Position numbers and translations under genes: made by a program. From positions 62,001-126,000 of the forward strand of contig CAZHSC010000001.1 in NCBI GenBank assembly GCA_964534995.1: a stretch of DNA of 64,000 nucleotides, in the 5' to 3' direction. Under the pieces are notes generated by a model, which was not told the origin of the DNA, did no database searches, and saw only the letters and a program-made list of their open reading frames with translations. Within the stretch, counting starts at the first letter, position 1; every line of letters starts with the position of its first letter. The stretch comes from JAJTFW01 sp964534995. GTDB taxonomy: Bacteria; Bacteroidota; Bacteroidia; AKYH767-A; OLB10. Shown one piece after another: positions 16,155 through 25,402 of this stretch.

Positions 16155-19100
16155 TTATTTACCTTCAGGCACTCTTCCGGGTGTCCAGGGTGCTTTCAGC
16201 AGGTCTAACTGATGGTCGATTTCTTTGATTTCAGCGGCGATGGATTTCAGTTCATCAATGGCTTCATGAAGCTGTTTTGCCGCGACATCAAATGATTTTT
16301 TAAAGGTACCTGTGGGTGCGCAGGTGGTGTTCCACATACCCGACTCAATAGTACTCACACGGTCGCTGATAGAAGGAACAGTTTCAAACTCGCGTTTGGA
16401 AAGGGAGCCGTCGCCGAAAAGCTTTATACTAATGCTGTTTATCCTGCCCTGTGCCATTTCAACCCTTTGTATCAGTGTAGTGCTGGCGGCAGGCGTTTCG
16501 TTGAGTGCGGGCTTTATATATTTCAGTTTATTGGTCAGTTCATGCTGGAATTCACCGGCTATACCGGTTTGCCGGCGGAGTTCGTTTACTTTTTGACAGA
16601 AATCATCGTACTCTTTTTTATCGGCAGGTGAAAGAGGATTCAGGTGCAGGGAACGGATACGGAAGGATTGCGCAGGTGCCAGTGCTGTGGTGATGCCGTC
16701 CTCCACCTTACTTAAGGATACGGTATAAGTTCCCGGCATGGCAAGCGGTCCGGGGCTGAGCTGGTCCCAGGGATTGTTTGGGTCAGGAGTGTAAAAAGTA
16801 ACCGGCCGTAAGGAAGCATGGCGCAGGTCCCAGGTAATTCGTTTGAGTCCTTTTTTTGCATCGGCTTTTATAGTTCGGACAGGCTTGCCGTTAGCATCTG
16901 AAATGGTAAAGAGGAGGTAAGGTTCGGGTTGTGTGTCTTCCAAACGCATGCTGTCGGCGGAAGGATAATAAACAGCTTCTCCTCTTTTTATTTTCTCTTT
17001 TTCAGCCTCCTGCCTTTTTGCTTTTAATGTTTTAATATCGTCTTTAAGGTAATAGGTAAATACCGCTCCGGTTTTTGGATTGGGAGTGGTGAAGAAGCTT
17101 TCACCCAGGAACCCTTTTAACGGATGTCCGTGCTGTTGATACTCTATAAATTGAAGCCCTTCCTTAACAGGGAAGAGGAGCGCCTGCTTTTCCAGGTCTT
17201 CTTCTTTCAGGTGGCGGAGGGGCGTATAGTCATCCAGGATATAAAATCCACGGCCGAAGGTAGCCAACACCAGGTCGTTTTCTCTTTCCTGTATGGCCAG
17301 ATCTCTTACAGCAATGGTAGGCAATCCCCCTTTGAGCTGGACCCATTTCATACCTCCGTCAATGCTGAAAAACACTCCGAATTCAGTACCGGTAAACAGC
17401 AGGTTTTTGTTTACGGCGTCTTCCGCCACACAATAGGTACTTCCGCGTTGTGGCAGATTGCCGTTTATTGAGGTCCAGGTGTAACCACCATCGGTGCTCT
17501 TGTAAATATAGGGTTTGAAATCTCCATAACGGTGATGATTAAACGTAGCATAGAACACGTTTCTTTCATGCCTTGAAGGGATGATTTGATTTACATAACT
17601 CCGGTCGGGAACACCGGGAAATTTATCCGTCTTTTTCCAGGTTTTACCGCCATCGGTAGTAATCTGTATCAATCCGTCATCACTACCCGTAACGAGGTGG
17701 TTTTCATCAAAGGGGGATTCGGCAATACTTACCAATTGTCCGTAAAAATCAGTTGACTGGTTTTTAGCTACCGCGTCCATACTCCATACTTTGCCCATCA
17801 CAGGCAGTTTGTTACGGTCCATTTGCCGGGATAAATCGCCACTGATACAAGTCCAGTTTTCTCCCCGGTCATCGCTCCTGAATAACTTGTTGGCGCCGAA
17901 GTATAAACGTGTATTGCTGAATTTTGAAATGATAAGGGGGGCGTCCCAGTTCCAGCGCAGTGCAGGTTCATTTTCGCCTTCTACTGGTTTAATGTCAAGA
18001 ATTTCCCCGCTTTTTTTATCATAGCGGACCAGGCCTCCGTATTGCCATTGAGAGTAAACGATGTCGGGATTTTTAGGGTCAACTACGGTTTCAAATCCAT
18101 CGCCGCCAACCGTAAAGTACCAATCCATATTATGTATGCCATTGGCGCTTTTTGTCCTTGAGGGTCCGCCCAGCGTATTGTTATCCTGCGTACCTCCGTA
18201 AACGTTATAAAAAGGTTCAGCGTTGTCAACAGCAACTTTATAAAATTGTGTTACCGGCAGGTTGGGTTTGAATTCCCAGTTGGCCCCATGATCAAAAGTT
18301 TCGTACAATCCGCCATCACAGCCACTGAGCATATGCCGGGTATCGGCGGGATTGATCCACAGGGCATGATTGTCTACATGTTTGTATCGCTCCCCGATAT
18401 TTTTAAAGGACTTGCCACCATCTGTAGATACATTGATCCAAAAATCCATGTAGAAGAGTTTGTTTTGATCTTTTGGATCCGCAAAAATTTCCTGGTAGTA
18501 ATTTCCTGAAGTGCTTACATCGCTGCGCTTTTCCCAGCTCGCACCGCGGTCGGTCGAACGGAAGGTCCCGCCTTTTTTATCGCTGGCTTCAATCATGCAA
18601 TACAACACGTCCGGATTGGCGGGTGATATAGCCATGCCGATCCTTCCCATGTCAACATCAGGCAAGCCTTTGTGTATTTTATTCCAGGTAGTCCCTGCAT
18701 CGTTGCTTTTATAAATTGCCGATTCAGGTCCGCCACTGATATAGGTAAAGACCTGCCGGCGACGTTGATGGGCAGTAGCATACAGTACCTTGTTGTTACG
18801 GGGGTCCATGTGTATTTCATTGAATCCGGTATTTTCACTCACGGTAAGTATAGCTTTCCAGCTCAGGCCACCATCGGTGGTTTTGTATATGCCCCTGTCG
18901 CCTCCGGCACTCCACAGGGGTCCATAGGCGGCCACGTAAACGACATCTGAATTCTCAGGATCAATCACGATCATCCCGATGTGTTCGGAATTCTTAAGGC
19001 CCATATTTTTCCAGGTTTTACCGCCGTCTTCTGATTTGTAAACACCATCGCCATAAGCTACGCTGCGCTGGTTGTTATTTTCGCCGGTGCCCACCCAAAC

Positions 19101-19442
19101 GATATTTGTATTCTTGGCATCAATCGTAACACATCCTATGGAATAGGATCCTTCCTTGTCGAAAACCGGCTGATAGGTTATTCCGGCGTTGATGGTTTTC
19201 CAAACACCTCCGGATGCCGCAGCCACGTAGTATTCATTTATATTATTTGGATTTACTTCAATGTCGGCGATGCGGCCGGAAGTAAGTGCGGGACCTATGG
19301 ACCGGAAGGTGAGTCCATCAAAAGTCTGGGTTTTAAAAGGGCCTTCTTTAACAGCCGCGGCTGTTTCTGTTTTTTTCTTTTGTGCAAGCGAAGGGGATAC
19401 AATGGAAGTTGCCAGCAGGAGCAGGGTCAGTAATCGTAACAT
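16155..19442 (-). CDS. Exported VPS10/sortilin-like BNR beta-propeller protein
   Basis: This is a large exported protein of 1095 residues with a signal peptide (MLRLLTLLLLATSIVSPSLA). Residues 45-760 are BNR/Asp-box repeats (G-x-YKSEDGGKTW, G-I-YKTTDGGLSW, AIYKSNDAGTTW, LIQITTDGGKTW, YIYKSTDGGYTW), the sortilin-VPS10 propeller type often annotated as glycosyl hydrolase. Next comes an Ig-like FlgD-type module (LLFTISDANGKPVRTI), and the last 180 residues are helical. There is no T9SS domain, so it probably stays in the periplasm or is lipid-free at the outer membrane. No glycosidase catalytic pair is identifiable, so enzymatic activity should not be assumed. Related proteins are common, often several per genome, in Bacteroidota. 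It is monocistronic. Confidence 0.9.
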   Translation of the reverse strand: MLRLLTLLLLATSIVSPSLAQKKKTETAAAVKEGPFKTQTFDGLTFRSIGPALTSGRIADIEVNPNNINEYYVAAASGGVWKTINAGITYQPVFDKEGSYSIGCVTIDAKNTNIVWVGTGENNNQRSVAYGDGVYKSEDGGKTWKNMGLKNSEHIGMIVIDPENSDVVYVAAYGPLWSAGGDRGIYKTTDGGLSWKAILTVSENTGFNEIHMDPRNNKVLYATAHQRRRQVFTYISGGPESAIYKSNDAGTTWNKIHKGLPDVDMGRIGMAISPANPDVLYCMIEASDKKGGTFRSTDRGASWEKRSDVSTSGNYYQEIFADPKDQNKLFYMDFWINVSTDGGKSFKNIGERYKHVDNHALWINPADTRHMLSGCDGGLYETFDHGANWEFKPNLPVTQFYKVAVDNAEPFYNVYGGTQDNNTLGGPSRTKSANGIHNMDWYFTVGGDGFETVVDPKNPDIVYSQWQYGGLVRYDKKSGEILDIKPVEGENEPALRWNWDAPLIISKFSNTRLYFGANKLFRSDDRGENWTCISGDLSRQMDRNKLPVMGKVWSMDAVAKNQSTDFYGQLVSIAESPFDENHLVTGSDDGLIQITTDGGKTWKKTDKFPGVPDRSYVNQIIPSRHERNVFYATFNHHRYGDFKPYIYKSTDGGYTWTSINGNLPQRGSTYCVAEDAVNKNLLFTGTEFGVFFSIDGGMKWVQLKGGLPTIAVRDLAIQERENDLVLATFGRGFYILDDYTPLRHLKEEDLEKQALLFPVKEGLQFIEYQQHGHPLKGFLGESFFTTPNPKTGAVFTYYLKDDIKTLKAKRQEAEKEKIKRGEAVYYPSADSMRLEDTQPEPYLLFTISDANGKPVRTIKADAKKGLKRITWDLRHASLRPVTFYTPDPNNPWDQLSPGPLAMPGTYTVSLSKVEDGITTALAPAQSFRIRSLHLNPLSPADKKEYDDFCQKVNELRRQTGIAGEFQHELTNKLKYIKPALNETPAASTTLIQRVEMAQGRINSISIKLFGDGSLSKREFETVPSISDRVSTIESGMWNTTCAPTGTFKKSFDVAAKQLHEAIDELKSIAAEIKEIDHQLDLLKAPWTPGRVPEGK

Positions 19443-19635
19443 TTGATAGCTAATATTATTTGGACAATAAAAATAGCGGATAACATCATTGGAAGAATGA
19501 AATTACGACCACTTTGATTAAAAAACCGACAAACCGCCGGTGGAATCATATATTGCATTGCAAATGGTAAGTATTTATTGATGCAGGAGTCCTCTTTGTA
19601 AAAGTGAAATGTATGTCAGGGCACAGTAAAGGTGA

Positions 19636-20256
19636 TTATTTCATTAAAAGAAAGGCATCCACGGTTTTAACAAGTTCCTGAAAGGTCTCGCTTTCATTTT
19701 CCCTCATCGGAAATCCTTCGGTTGTCATCAGTATTTCATTGTTGCCATTCACAAAGAAGGAGGTGGGATAGGCGGAAACGCCCATTAACCGGGATAGCGT
19801 GTAACATTGCGGAGTGTATCCATTCACATTATTTTCGGGGCACTCCGGAAGTATCTCATATTGTATTTGCCGGGTTTTATACTTCGCCAGCAGTGCGCTG
19901 TGATCGGAGGTGTCGGCAGAGTTCAGAAAGCGGAGTTGCGAGGGAGCATGAGGGGCAACCGCAAGTATCTGAAAGGGCTTGTCTTTAAAGTGTTCCTGCA
20001 GTTTATTTAAAACCGGAATTTCTTTCATGCAGGGAGCGCACCCGATGTAGAAGAACGTGATAAGTGTGAGTTTATCTTTAAAGTAAGTACTGTCTATCGT
20101 TTTTGATTGCAGCGTTTTTCCGCTCAGGGCCGGCAATTTAAAACCGGATTGTGCCATCAGGGGAGCCGGAGGTAGATGGCAAAGGAAAAACAGCAGCAGG
20201 CTTGCCGCAATATACCGGCAAGTGGAAGTATAGAGGACCATATCGTATCTGATCAT
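19636..20256 (-). CDS. TlpA-like thiol-disulphide oxidoreductase (AhpC/TSA-Redoxin fold)
   Basis: This is an envelope-located thioredoxin-fold protein of 206 residues. A hydrophobic leader spans about residues 15-36 (YIAASLLLFFLCHLPPAPL), with likely cleavage at LMAQ. The redoxin core follows: LITFFYIGCAPCMKEIP with the CAPC active site near residue 75, and the cis-proline strand in SAYPTSFFVNG. Between them is an extra cysteine-containing insert (LPECPENNVNGYTPQCY). ATG 20256 is preceded by GATATTTG (20275-20268), one mismatch from TAnnTTTG. A later Met at 20241 is an alternative start. Its partner is unknown. Confidence 0.88.
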   Translation of the reverse strand: MIRYDMVLYTSTCRYIAASLLLFFLCHLPPAPLMAQSGFKLPALSGKTLQSKTIDSTYFKDKLTLITFFYIGCAPCMKEIPVLNKLQEHFKDKPFQILAVAPHAPSQLRFLNSADTSDHSALLAKYKTRQIQYEILPECPENNVNGYTPQCYTLSRLMGVSAYPTSFFVNGNNEILMTTEGFPMRENESETFQELVKTVDAFLLMK

Positions 20257-20280
20257 GGAGGAGATGGCAAATATCCGTAT

Positions 20281-20313
20281 AAATTAAAAACCCGGCCTTG
20301 AAATCAGAGGCCG
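20281..20313 (-). terminator. Rho-independent terminator after a decayed T9SS gene
   Basis: On the minus strand, CGGCCT and AGGCCG pair across CTGATTTCA and are followed by GGTTTTTAATTT. The loop and inner stem match those of the PKD-gene terminator at 2560-2589, although the two lie nearly 18 kb apart. Confidence 0.8.
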
Positions 20314-20336
20314 TGCCGATGAAATAGATGTAACAG

Positions 20337-20470
20337 CTACTTCAATTTTATCATTTTCTGATGCGATAGCACAGTTCCGTTTTTCAGGACAGCAAGCAGG
20401 TACTGACTGGTAAAGGCCCATCTTCGCGTTAGACATTAAATTTTCCGATGAGTTGTTGAAAGCTATCCTG
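20337..20470 (-). pseudogene. Remnant of a T9SS sorting domain (3' end of a lost secreted-protein gene)
   Basis: Reading the minus strand to the TAG at 20339-20337 gives YLLAVLKNGTVLSHQKMIKL, the usual last strands and basic end of a type A T9SS domain. Just upstream, in a different frame, lies SSENLMSNAKMGLYQ, which resembles the preceding strand and the conserved G-(L/I/V)-Y turn. A frameshift near 20405 and stop codons further upstream break the frame. No signal peptide or body remains before the MFS gene stop at 20488. The intact terminator at 20281-20313 still follows it. I infer that a whole T9SS-exported protein gene was deleted here, leaving its tail. Confidence 0.6.
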
Positions 20471-20487
20471 CTTCAGCCGTAAGCAAG

Positions 20488-21705
20488 TTATTTTTTAAGC
20501 CTGCCGGAAAGGGTTTTCCACGCGAGAAGACCGCTGAGTGCAATCAGCATTGACCCTGCGAAGAAGGCAGCTCCCGGAAAGTAAAAGGGTGCATTTTTTC
20601 CTGTGAAAAATGAAAAAAGTGAAGTCATTAACGGTGGACCAAAAATAGAGGTAATACTGATCAGACTGGTGAGGGCTCCCTGTAACTCTCCCTGCTCATT
20701 GGGTGGCACCTGGTTGGAGATAATACCCTGTAACGATGGGCCGGCAATTCCTCCCAGGCAATAGGGAATCAGAAATGCAAACATCATCCACCCCTCCGTG
20801 CTGAAGGTGAACAACAGCAAGCCGATGGAATACAGCAACAAGCCGGTATATATCGACCTGTGGGCACCCAGCTTTGGGGTGATGATGCGTATCAGGCCCC
20901 CTTGTACAATGGCCACACATAAGCCCGCCATCCCTAATGAATATCCTACCATCTTTTCGTCCCAGCCAAAACGTTCAATGGTAAAATAAGTCCAGGTGCT
21001 TTGTACTGCATGGGCTGCAATGTAAATGAGTACAAGAGAAGAAATGAGACCCATAATGACAGGATAGCGTTTAAGCCGCGCCAGGGAACCGAAGGGATTC
21101 GCACGCCGGATTTCAAATTTTCGCCGGTTTTCTTTTCGCAGCGATTCCGGGAGTATCAGGAATCCATATATCCAGTTTAGTAAAGTTAATGCTGCGGAGA
21201 AGATAAACGGAACGCGTGAACCATATTGACCCAGTAATCCGCCAAGTACCGGACCAATGATAAAGCCTATGCCGAATGCCATACCGATGATGCCGAAGTG
21301 CTGTGCCCTTTTCTCCGGAGGACTAACATCAGCAATATATGCGGAAGCCGTGGTGATGCTTGCGCCGGTAACTCCCGATAGCAATCGCCCGATAAACAAC
21401 CATTCAATGGAGGGCGCGAAGGCCAGGAAAAGGTAATCGATGCCAAAGCCAAACAATGAAAACAACAATACGGGACGGCGCCCGTAGCGGTCACTCAATC
21501 CTCCTAAAAGCGGTGAAAATAAAAACTGCATGCCGGCATAGGCAAACATAAGCCAGCCCCCAAAGTTGGCGGCCTGGCTGAGGCTGCATCCGGTCAATTC
21601 CCTGATCAGTGCAGGGGTAACCGGGATAATAATTCCTAAACCGATGATGTCGGTCAGCAGCGTAATAAAGATAAATACCAATGCGGGTTTATTTTTATTT
21701 TTCAT
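20488..21705 (-). CDS. Major facilitator superfamily drug exporter (TetA/TCR-like)
   Basis: This is an inner-membrane 12-helix antiporter of about 405 residues, of the DHA1 group that includes tetracycline exporters. Signatures: FITLLTDIIGLGIIIPVTP in helix 1, GGLSDRYGRRPVLL as the loop 2-3 motif A, GRLLSGVTGASITTASAYI in helix 4 and GIGFIIGPVLGGLLGQYG in helix 5 (antiporter motif C). The central loop (LPESLRKENRRKFEI) separates the halves. ATG 21705 is taken as start; the longer frame uses a TTG at 21720. Substrate specificity cannot be told from sequence. The gene is divergent from the surface-protein operon at 21826. Confidence 0.92.
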   Translation of the reverse strand: MKNKNKPALVFIFITLLTDIIGLGIIIPVTPALIRELTGCSLSQAANFGGWLMFAYAGMQFLFSPLLGGLSDRYGRRPVLLFSLFGFGIDYLFLAFAPSIEWLFIGRLLSGVTGASITTASAYIADVSPPEKRAQHFGIIGMAFGIGFIIGPVLGGLLGQYGSRVPFIFSAALTLLNWIYGFLILPESLRKENRRKFEIRRANPFGSLARLKRYPVIMGLISSLVLIYIAAHAVQSTWTYFTIERFGWDEKMVGYSLGMAGLCVAIVQGGLIRIITPKLGAHRSIYTGLLLYSIGLLLFTFSTEGWMMFAFLIPYCLGGIAGPSLQGIISNQVPPNEQGELQGALTSLISITSIFGPPLMTSLFSFFTGKNAPFYFPGAAFFAGSMLIALSGLLAWKTLSGRLKK

Positions 21706-21764
21706 CTGATGTGATTGCAAATATCAGTTAAAAGCGATCATCACCTGATTGTTGAAAAAAATTG

Positions 21765-21794
21765 TTGCTTTTAAAATTCTTTATGTTTAGTTTG
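21765..21794 (+). promoter_or_regulatory. Promoter of the fibre-protein/protease operon
   Basis: TTG (21765-21767), 19 bases, then TTAGTTTG (21787-21794), seven of eight matches to TAnnTTTG. The leader to ATG 21826 would be about 25 bases. GATATTTG on the opposite strand just upstream of 21705 may serve the divergent MFS gene. Confidence 0.55.
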
Positions 21795-21825
21795 CGCTTT
21801 ATAACATTTTAAAAACACACTGATC

Positions 21826-23514
21826 ATGAAAAAGCTACTATTTACGCTACTGACCGGAGGTTTGATGACATTTTCGTTTCAAACGAATGCTCAAAGCTGG
21901 TTGTTGAATGGAAATGCGGGTACCAATTCCGCGACAGATTTTATTGGTACTTCCGATAATAATCCGCTAAAAATTAAAACGAATAACCAGGTAAGGATGC
22001 TGATTAAATCAAATGGTTTTGTTGGCATTGGTACGCAAACTCCTGCGTCCCGACTGCATGTTAACGGAGATATCACGGCCACAGGTGGAAATTCTACCAA
22101 CTGGAATGCTGCTTACAGTTGGGGCAATCACGCGCTGGCAGGTTACCTGACTTCCTTTACGGAGCAGGATCCACAGGTGGGAACCATTCTTACCAATTAT
22201 GTCCCTAAATGGGATGGTTCCGCATTAAACTCCAGTAATTTGTTTAACTCAGGAAATAATTTTGGATTTAATACAAGTTCAATGATTGGATCTTCCAACA
22301 TGGTTGTTCAGAGTCCTAATGCAAGCGGTTATGGCGGGATGTATATTAATCAGGCAGGTGCTTCTCTTAAGCCATTTTACGGATACGCCGTAAACGGTAT
22401 AGGATCCTGCTGGACTTATTATGACCAAACCAGTTCCAGCTGGAGAGTGTACAACGGTGGTGACAGGATCACCGTAGACAACCTGGGTTATGTGGGTATC
22501 GGTACTACCACTCCCGCTTATTTCCTCGATATACAGGCAGGCTCCGCAACACGGGGATTAAACGTGGTGTCGAATGTAAGCGGCTCATCGGGGCATATTA
22601 TCAATTTCGAGCGTACACAAGTTCCGTCTTCCGCCAACGATATTCTTCAGATTACCGTACCTGCAGGTTCTCCCAACGATTTCCAGTTTATCGAAGCCGA
22701 TGTAGCGGGGAGTAATCGATTTCAGGTAAATGGAGATGGAAGTGTGGGCATCGGAATCAGTACAGCTTCAAATACCCGGCTGAATGTGGATGGCACCAAC
22801 GCTGCCAATAGAAAATTGTACGGTATTTACGCCAATGCGGATAGTGCAACCTCCAGTTCAAGGGCCATATTTGGTGAGTACCTGGGCGCTACCTCAGATG
22901 GTATGGGTGTTTATGGAAAATCCAATGTTACTCCCGGTAATGGCTATGGGGTTTATGGTGAAGCGGGATATATTGGGGTAAGGGGAGTTGCTGCAGCAAG
23001 CACTTATACCGGTTCAGCTTATGGAGTGTATGGTTCTGCCAGCGGTACTGCCGGCACCAGAATCGGCGTATATGGTTCCGCATCGGGTGGTAGTGTAAAT
23101 AACTGGGGAGGATATTTCGCGACGAAAGTGTATGCCACTGAATTAAGAGTGGGTGGCACCGGTGGTGCTACAGGCTATGCGCTGGCGGTGAATGGCAAAG
23201 CCATCGCCGAAGAAGTGAGGGTGGAGTTGAGTGCATCCTGGCCGGATTATGTATTTGATGAGAATTACAGTCTGATGCCTATCGATCAACTGAAAGAGGA
23301 AATTGCAAGTAATAAACACCTGCCCGGCATTCCCAGCGCTGCCGTGATGGAAGCACAGGGAGGAATTGACCTCGGAAGTATGCAGACTAAGATTGTGGAA
23401 AAAGTGGAAGAGTTGACGCTGTATATTATTCAACTGAAAGAGCAGAATGATAAGTTGCAGCAATCTAACACGGAACTGCTGCAACGTCTTGAGAAACTGG
23501 AAAACAATAAATAA
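21826..23514 (+). CDS. Secreted fibre-like surface protein with C-terminal coiled coil
   Basis: This is an exported protein of 562 residues with signal peptide MKKLLFTLLTGGLMTFSFQT, cleaved near TNAQ. The body resembles phage-tail-fibre-like and trimeric proteins of Bacteroidota: repeated GFVGIGTQTPASRLHVNGD, GYVGIGTTTPAYFLDI and GSVGIG segments, then glycine-rich YGVYG repeats (GVYGKSN, GVYGEAG, GVYGSAS). The end has the chaperone-region-like stretch WPDYVFDENYSLMPIDQLKE with HLPGIPSA. A heptad-patterned coiled coil (QLKEQNDKLQQSNTELLQRL) closes the protein and could trimerise it. There is no T9SS domain. It is followed after 28 bases by a secreted protease, so the two are co-transcribed. 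An adhesive role is likely but not shown. Confidence 0.88.
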   Translation: MKKLLFTLLTGGLMTFSFQTNAQSWLLNGNAGTNSATDFIGTSDNNPLKIKTNNQVRMLIKSNGFVGIGTQTPASRLHVNGDITATGGNSTNWNAAYSWGNHALAGYLTSFTEQDPQVGTILTNYVPKWDGSALNSSNLFNSGNNFGFNTSSMIGSSNMVVQSPNASGYGGMYINQAGASLKPFYGYAVNGIGSCWTYYDQTSSSWRVYNGGDRITVDNLGYVGIGTTTPAYFLDIQAGSATRGLNVVSNVSGSSGHIINFERTQVPSSANDILQITVPAGSPNDFQFIEADVAGSNRFQVNGDGSVGIGISTASNTRLNVDGTNAANRKLYGIYANADSATSSSRAIFGEYLGATSDGMGVYGKSNVTPGNGYGVYGEAGYIGVRGVAAASTYTGSAYGVYGSASGTAGTRIGVYGSASGGSVNNWGGYFATKVYATELRVGGTGGATGYALAVNGKAIAEEVRVELSASWPDYVFDENYSLMPIDQLKEEIASNKHLPGIPSAAVMEAQGGIDLGSMQTKIVEKVEELTLYIIQLKEQNDKLQQSNTELLQRLEKLENNK

Positions 23515-23542
23515 AACGGTTAAACCAAAAAATTCCTTTCAC

Positions 23543-25330
23543 ATGAAAAACAATTCAAAAAAGGGGATGTTGGTTGTCAACGGATTTCCACTGCTGTTAT
23601 TACTGTTGCTTACCGGCTTCAGTGCCAGCGCAGGGGAATTTATCCGTTACCTGAACCGTCCCCCACTCAATGAAAAACAGCGGCATCACGCAGAGGTCCT
23701 GATTCACGATAAAACAACCGCCGCTTATTGGTACGTGGAAGCTGACGCGCAGATGATAAAAGGGAAAACCGGGGAATTGTCATTCAGACTGCCCGACAAT
23801 ACCCTCATCGAAGTGCGTGAAATGGTGTATAATAACTCTTTCGCCTCCATGGTTTCAGGCTCCGGAAAATTCGAACCGGGCGGAGACTTCATCGTTACCG
23901 AACACAATGGCATGATTACATCCCGCATCGGGAATAATGAATTCAGCTATATGATGTATCCCCTTTCAGGTGATGTACATATACTCTTGCTTCTTAACGT
24001 GAATGCCTTCCCTAAAGATGAATCCGATGAAGGATACCGGCATATGTTGAACGAGGGGCAAAAGGTGAAGGACAGACGTCATATAGATCCTGAAACCGGG
24101 GAGGAAGTACTGGATGGCTCTCCGGAGGCGGGAAACTGTAAAGTAAGATGCCTGGTGGCCTATACCGATGATGTAGGTGCTGCCCTGGCGGATCCCATTG
24201 GATTTGCCGAATCGTGTATTGCCGCCAATAATACCGCCTTCACCAACAGCAATGTTAACTTTCAGGTTGAACTGGCCTGTGCTTTCGAAACGGTTTATGC
24301 CGAAAGCGGAAATTCAGGTACCGATAAAACTAATTTTCGTAATAATGGCGACGGTGTGATGGATGATGTTTTTGACTGGCGTACCTATTATGATGCGGAT
24401 CTGTGTCACTTGCTGGTGAACAGCCTTTCCAACGGTTGCGGCGAAGCATGGGCCGTTTCAGTTTCCGTATATGCCGATGCATTTTGTGTAACAGATCGTA
24501 CCTGCGCCGTTGGTAATCTTACTTTTCCCCATGAGTATGGTCACTTGTATGGATGCCGCCATGATGTGTTTGTGGATAATACAAATACTCCCTATGCCTA
24601 TGGACATGGAAAAACGGTTACGGGCAATTACCGTACGGTGATGGCATATTCCGATGCCTGTGGGGCTTCCGGCTGCCCACGGGTTGCTTATTTTTCCAAT
24701 CCCTCTGTTACATACAATGGAGTATCAACAGGAACTTCCGGAGTGGCAGATAACGAAAGCGCCAGCGAAGCTTCCCGTGTGGCCATCAGCGGCCTGGAGA
24801 GTTCCCAAACAAATAAATCATTTATAGCATGGACCCACAATGATGGTGAATTTGGTGATGTGCTGGCTTTGACCAGTGTAAGTAATTCAACCACCTATGT
24901 TATGCAGAGCGGTTCGGAAGTGGTTTGGCGTGCGGGTACCAGTCATACGCTGAATCCGGGCTTCTGGGCAATGAGCGGCTCGAAGTTTATTACCATGTTC
25001 GACAATTGTACACCGCTGACCCTTGCCGGACCGGCAAATGAAAAGGTACAGCAACAAGAGGGTAATGCTTCCACACAGGTGCGTGTTCAGCCCAATCCTT
25101 TCAGCCATCGCTTTGATGCCATCGCTGAATTAAAGGAAGAAGGCCAGCTCAGGATGGACCTGCTGGATGCTACCGGAAAATTGTTGCAGGTGATTACCGA
25201 TCAGAATGACATGGCAACAGGTCTTCACCGGTTTTCGGTGGACATGAACGATAAGGCAGATGGAATTTACTTCCTGCTGGTTCGTACCGGAAAGGAATCA
25301 AAAACACTAAGAATTATTAAATCGGAATAA
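23543..25330 (+). CDS. Secreted metzincin zinc protease with T9SS sorting domain
   Basis: This is an extracellular zinc endopeptidase of 595 residues. The signal peptide is NGFPLLLLLLLTGFSASA. A propeptide-like region of about 190 residues precedes the catalytic domain, which carries HEYGHLYGCRHD (HExxHxxGxxHD, reprolysin-type zinc ligands, first His at residue 330) and the Met-turn in RTVMAYSDACG. Paired cysteines suggest disulphides. A beta-sandwich and a T9SS type A domain follow (VQPNPFSHRFDAI, DGIYFLLVR, ending IIKSE). ATG 23543 is chosen because it precedes the signal peptide; the longer frame overlaps the previous gene. It is the second gene of an operon. The substrate is unknown; nutrient proteolysis or processing of surface proteins are both plausible. 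Confidence 0.93.
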   Translation: MKNNSKKGMLVVNGFPLLLLLLLTGFSASAGEFIRYLNRPPLNEKQRHHAEVLIHDKTTAAYWYVEADAQMIKGKTGELSFRLPDNTLIEVREMVYNNSFASMVSGSGKFEPGGDFIVTEHNGMITSRIGNNEFSYMMYPLSGDVHILLLLNVNAFPKDESDEGYRHMLNEGQKVKDRRHIDPETGEEVLDGSPEAGNCKVRCLVAYTDDVGAALADPIGFAESCIAANNTAFTNSNVNFQVELACAFETVYAESGNSGTDKTNFRNNGDGVMDDVFDWRTYYDADLCHLLVNSLSNGCGEAWAVSVSVYADAFCVTDRTCAVGNLTFPHEYGHLYGCRHDVFVDNTNTPYAYGHGKTVTGNYRTVMAYSDACGASGCPRVAYFSNPSVTYNGVSTGTSGVADNESASEASRVAISGLESSQTNKSFIAWTHNDGEFGDVLALTSVSNSTTYVMQSGSEVVWRAGTSHTLNPGFWAMSGSKFITMFDNCTPLTLAGPANEKVQQQEGNASTQVRVQPNPFSHRFDAIAELKEEGQLRMDLLDATGKLLQVITDQNDMATGLHRFSVDMNDKADGIYFLLVRTGKESKTLRIIKSE

Positions 25331-25346
25331 GCGTACATATTGAAAC

Positions 25347-25381
25347 AAAAAAAGGCAACCATTAACGGGTTGCCTTTTTTG
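25347..25381. terminator. Bidirectional terminator between convergent genes
   Basis: GGCAACC (25354-25360) pairs with GGTTGCC (25368-25374), flanked by seven A on the left and six T on the right. It can end both the protease operon (plus) and the DUF1579 gene (minus). Confidence 0.92.
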
Positions 25382-25402
25382 TTTCTGAGCATTTCATTTA
25401 CC

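Noticed and set aside
16155..19442. Glycosidase activity for the BNR propeller protein
   Set aside because: The Asp-box propeller alone does not make an enzyme and no catalytic acid pair is identifiable, so only the fold is named.
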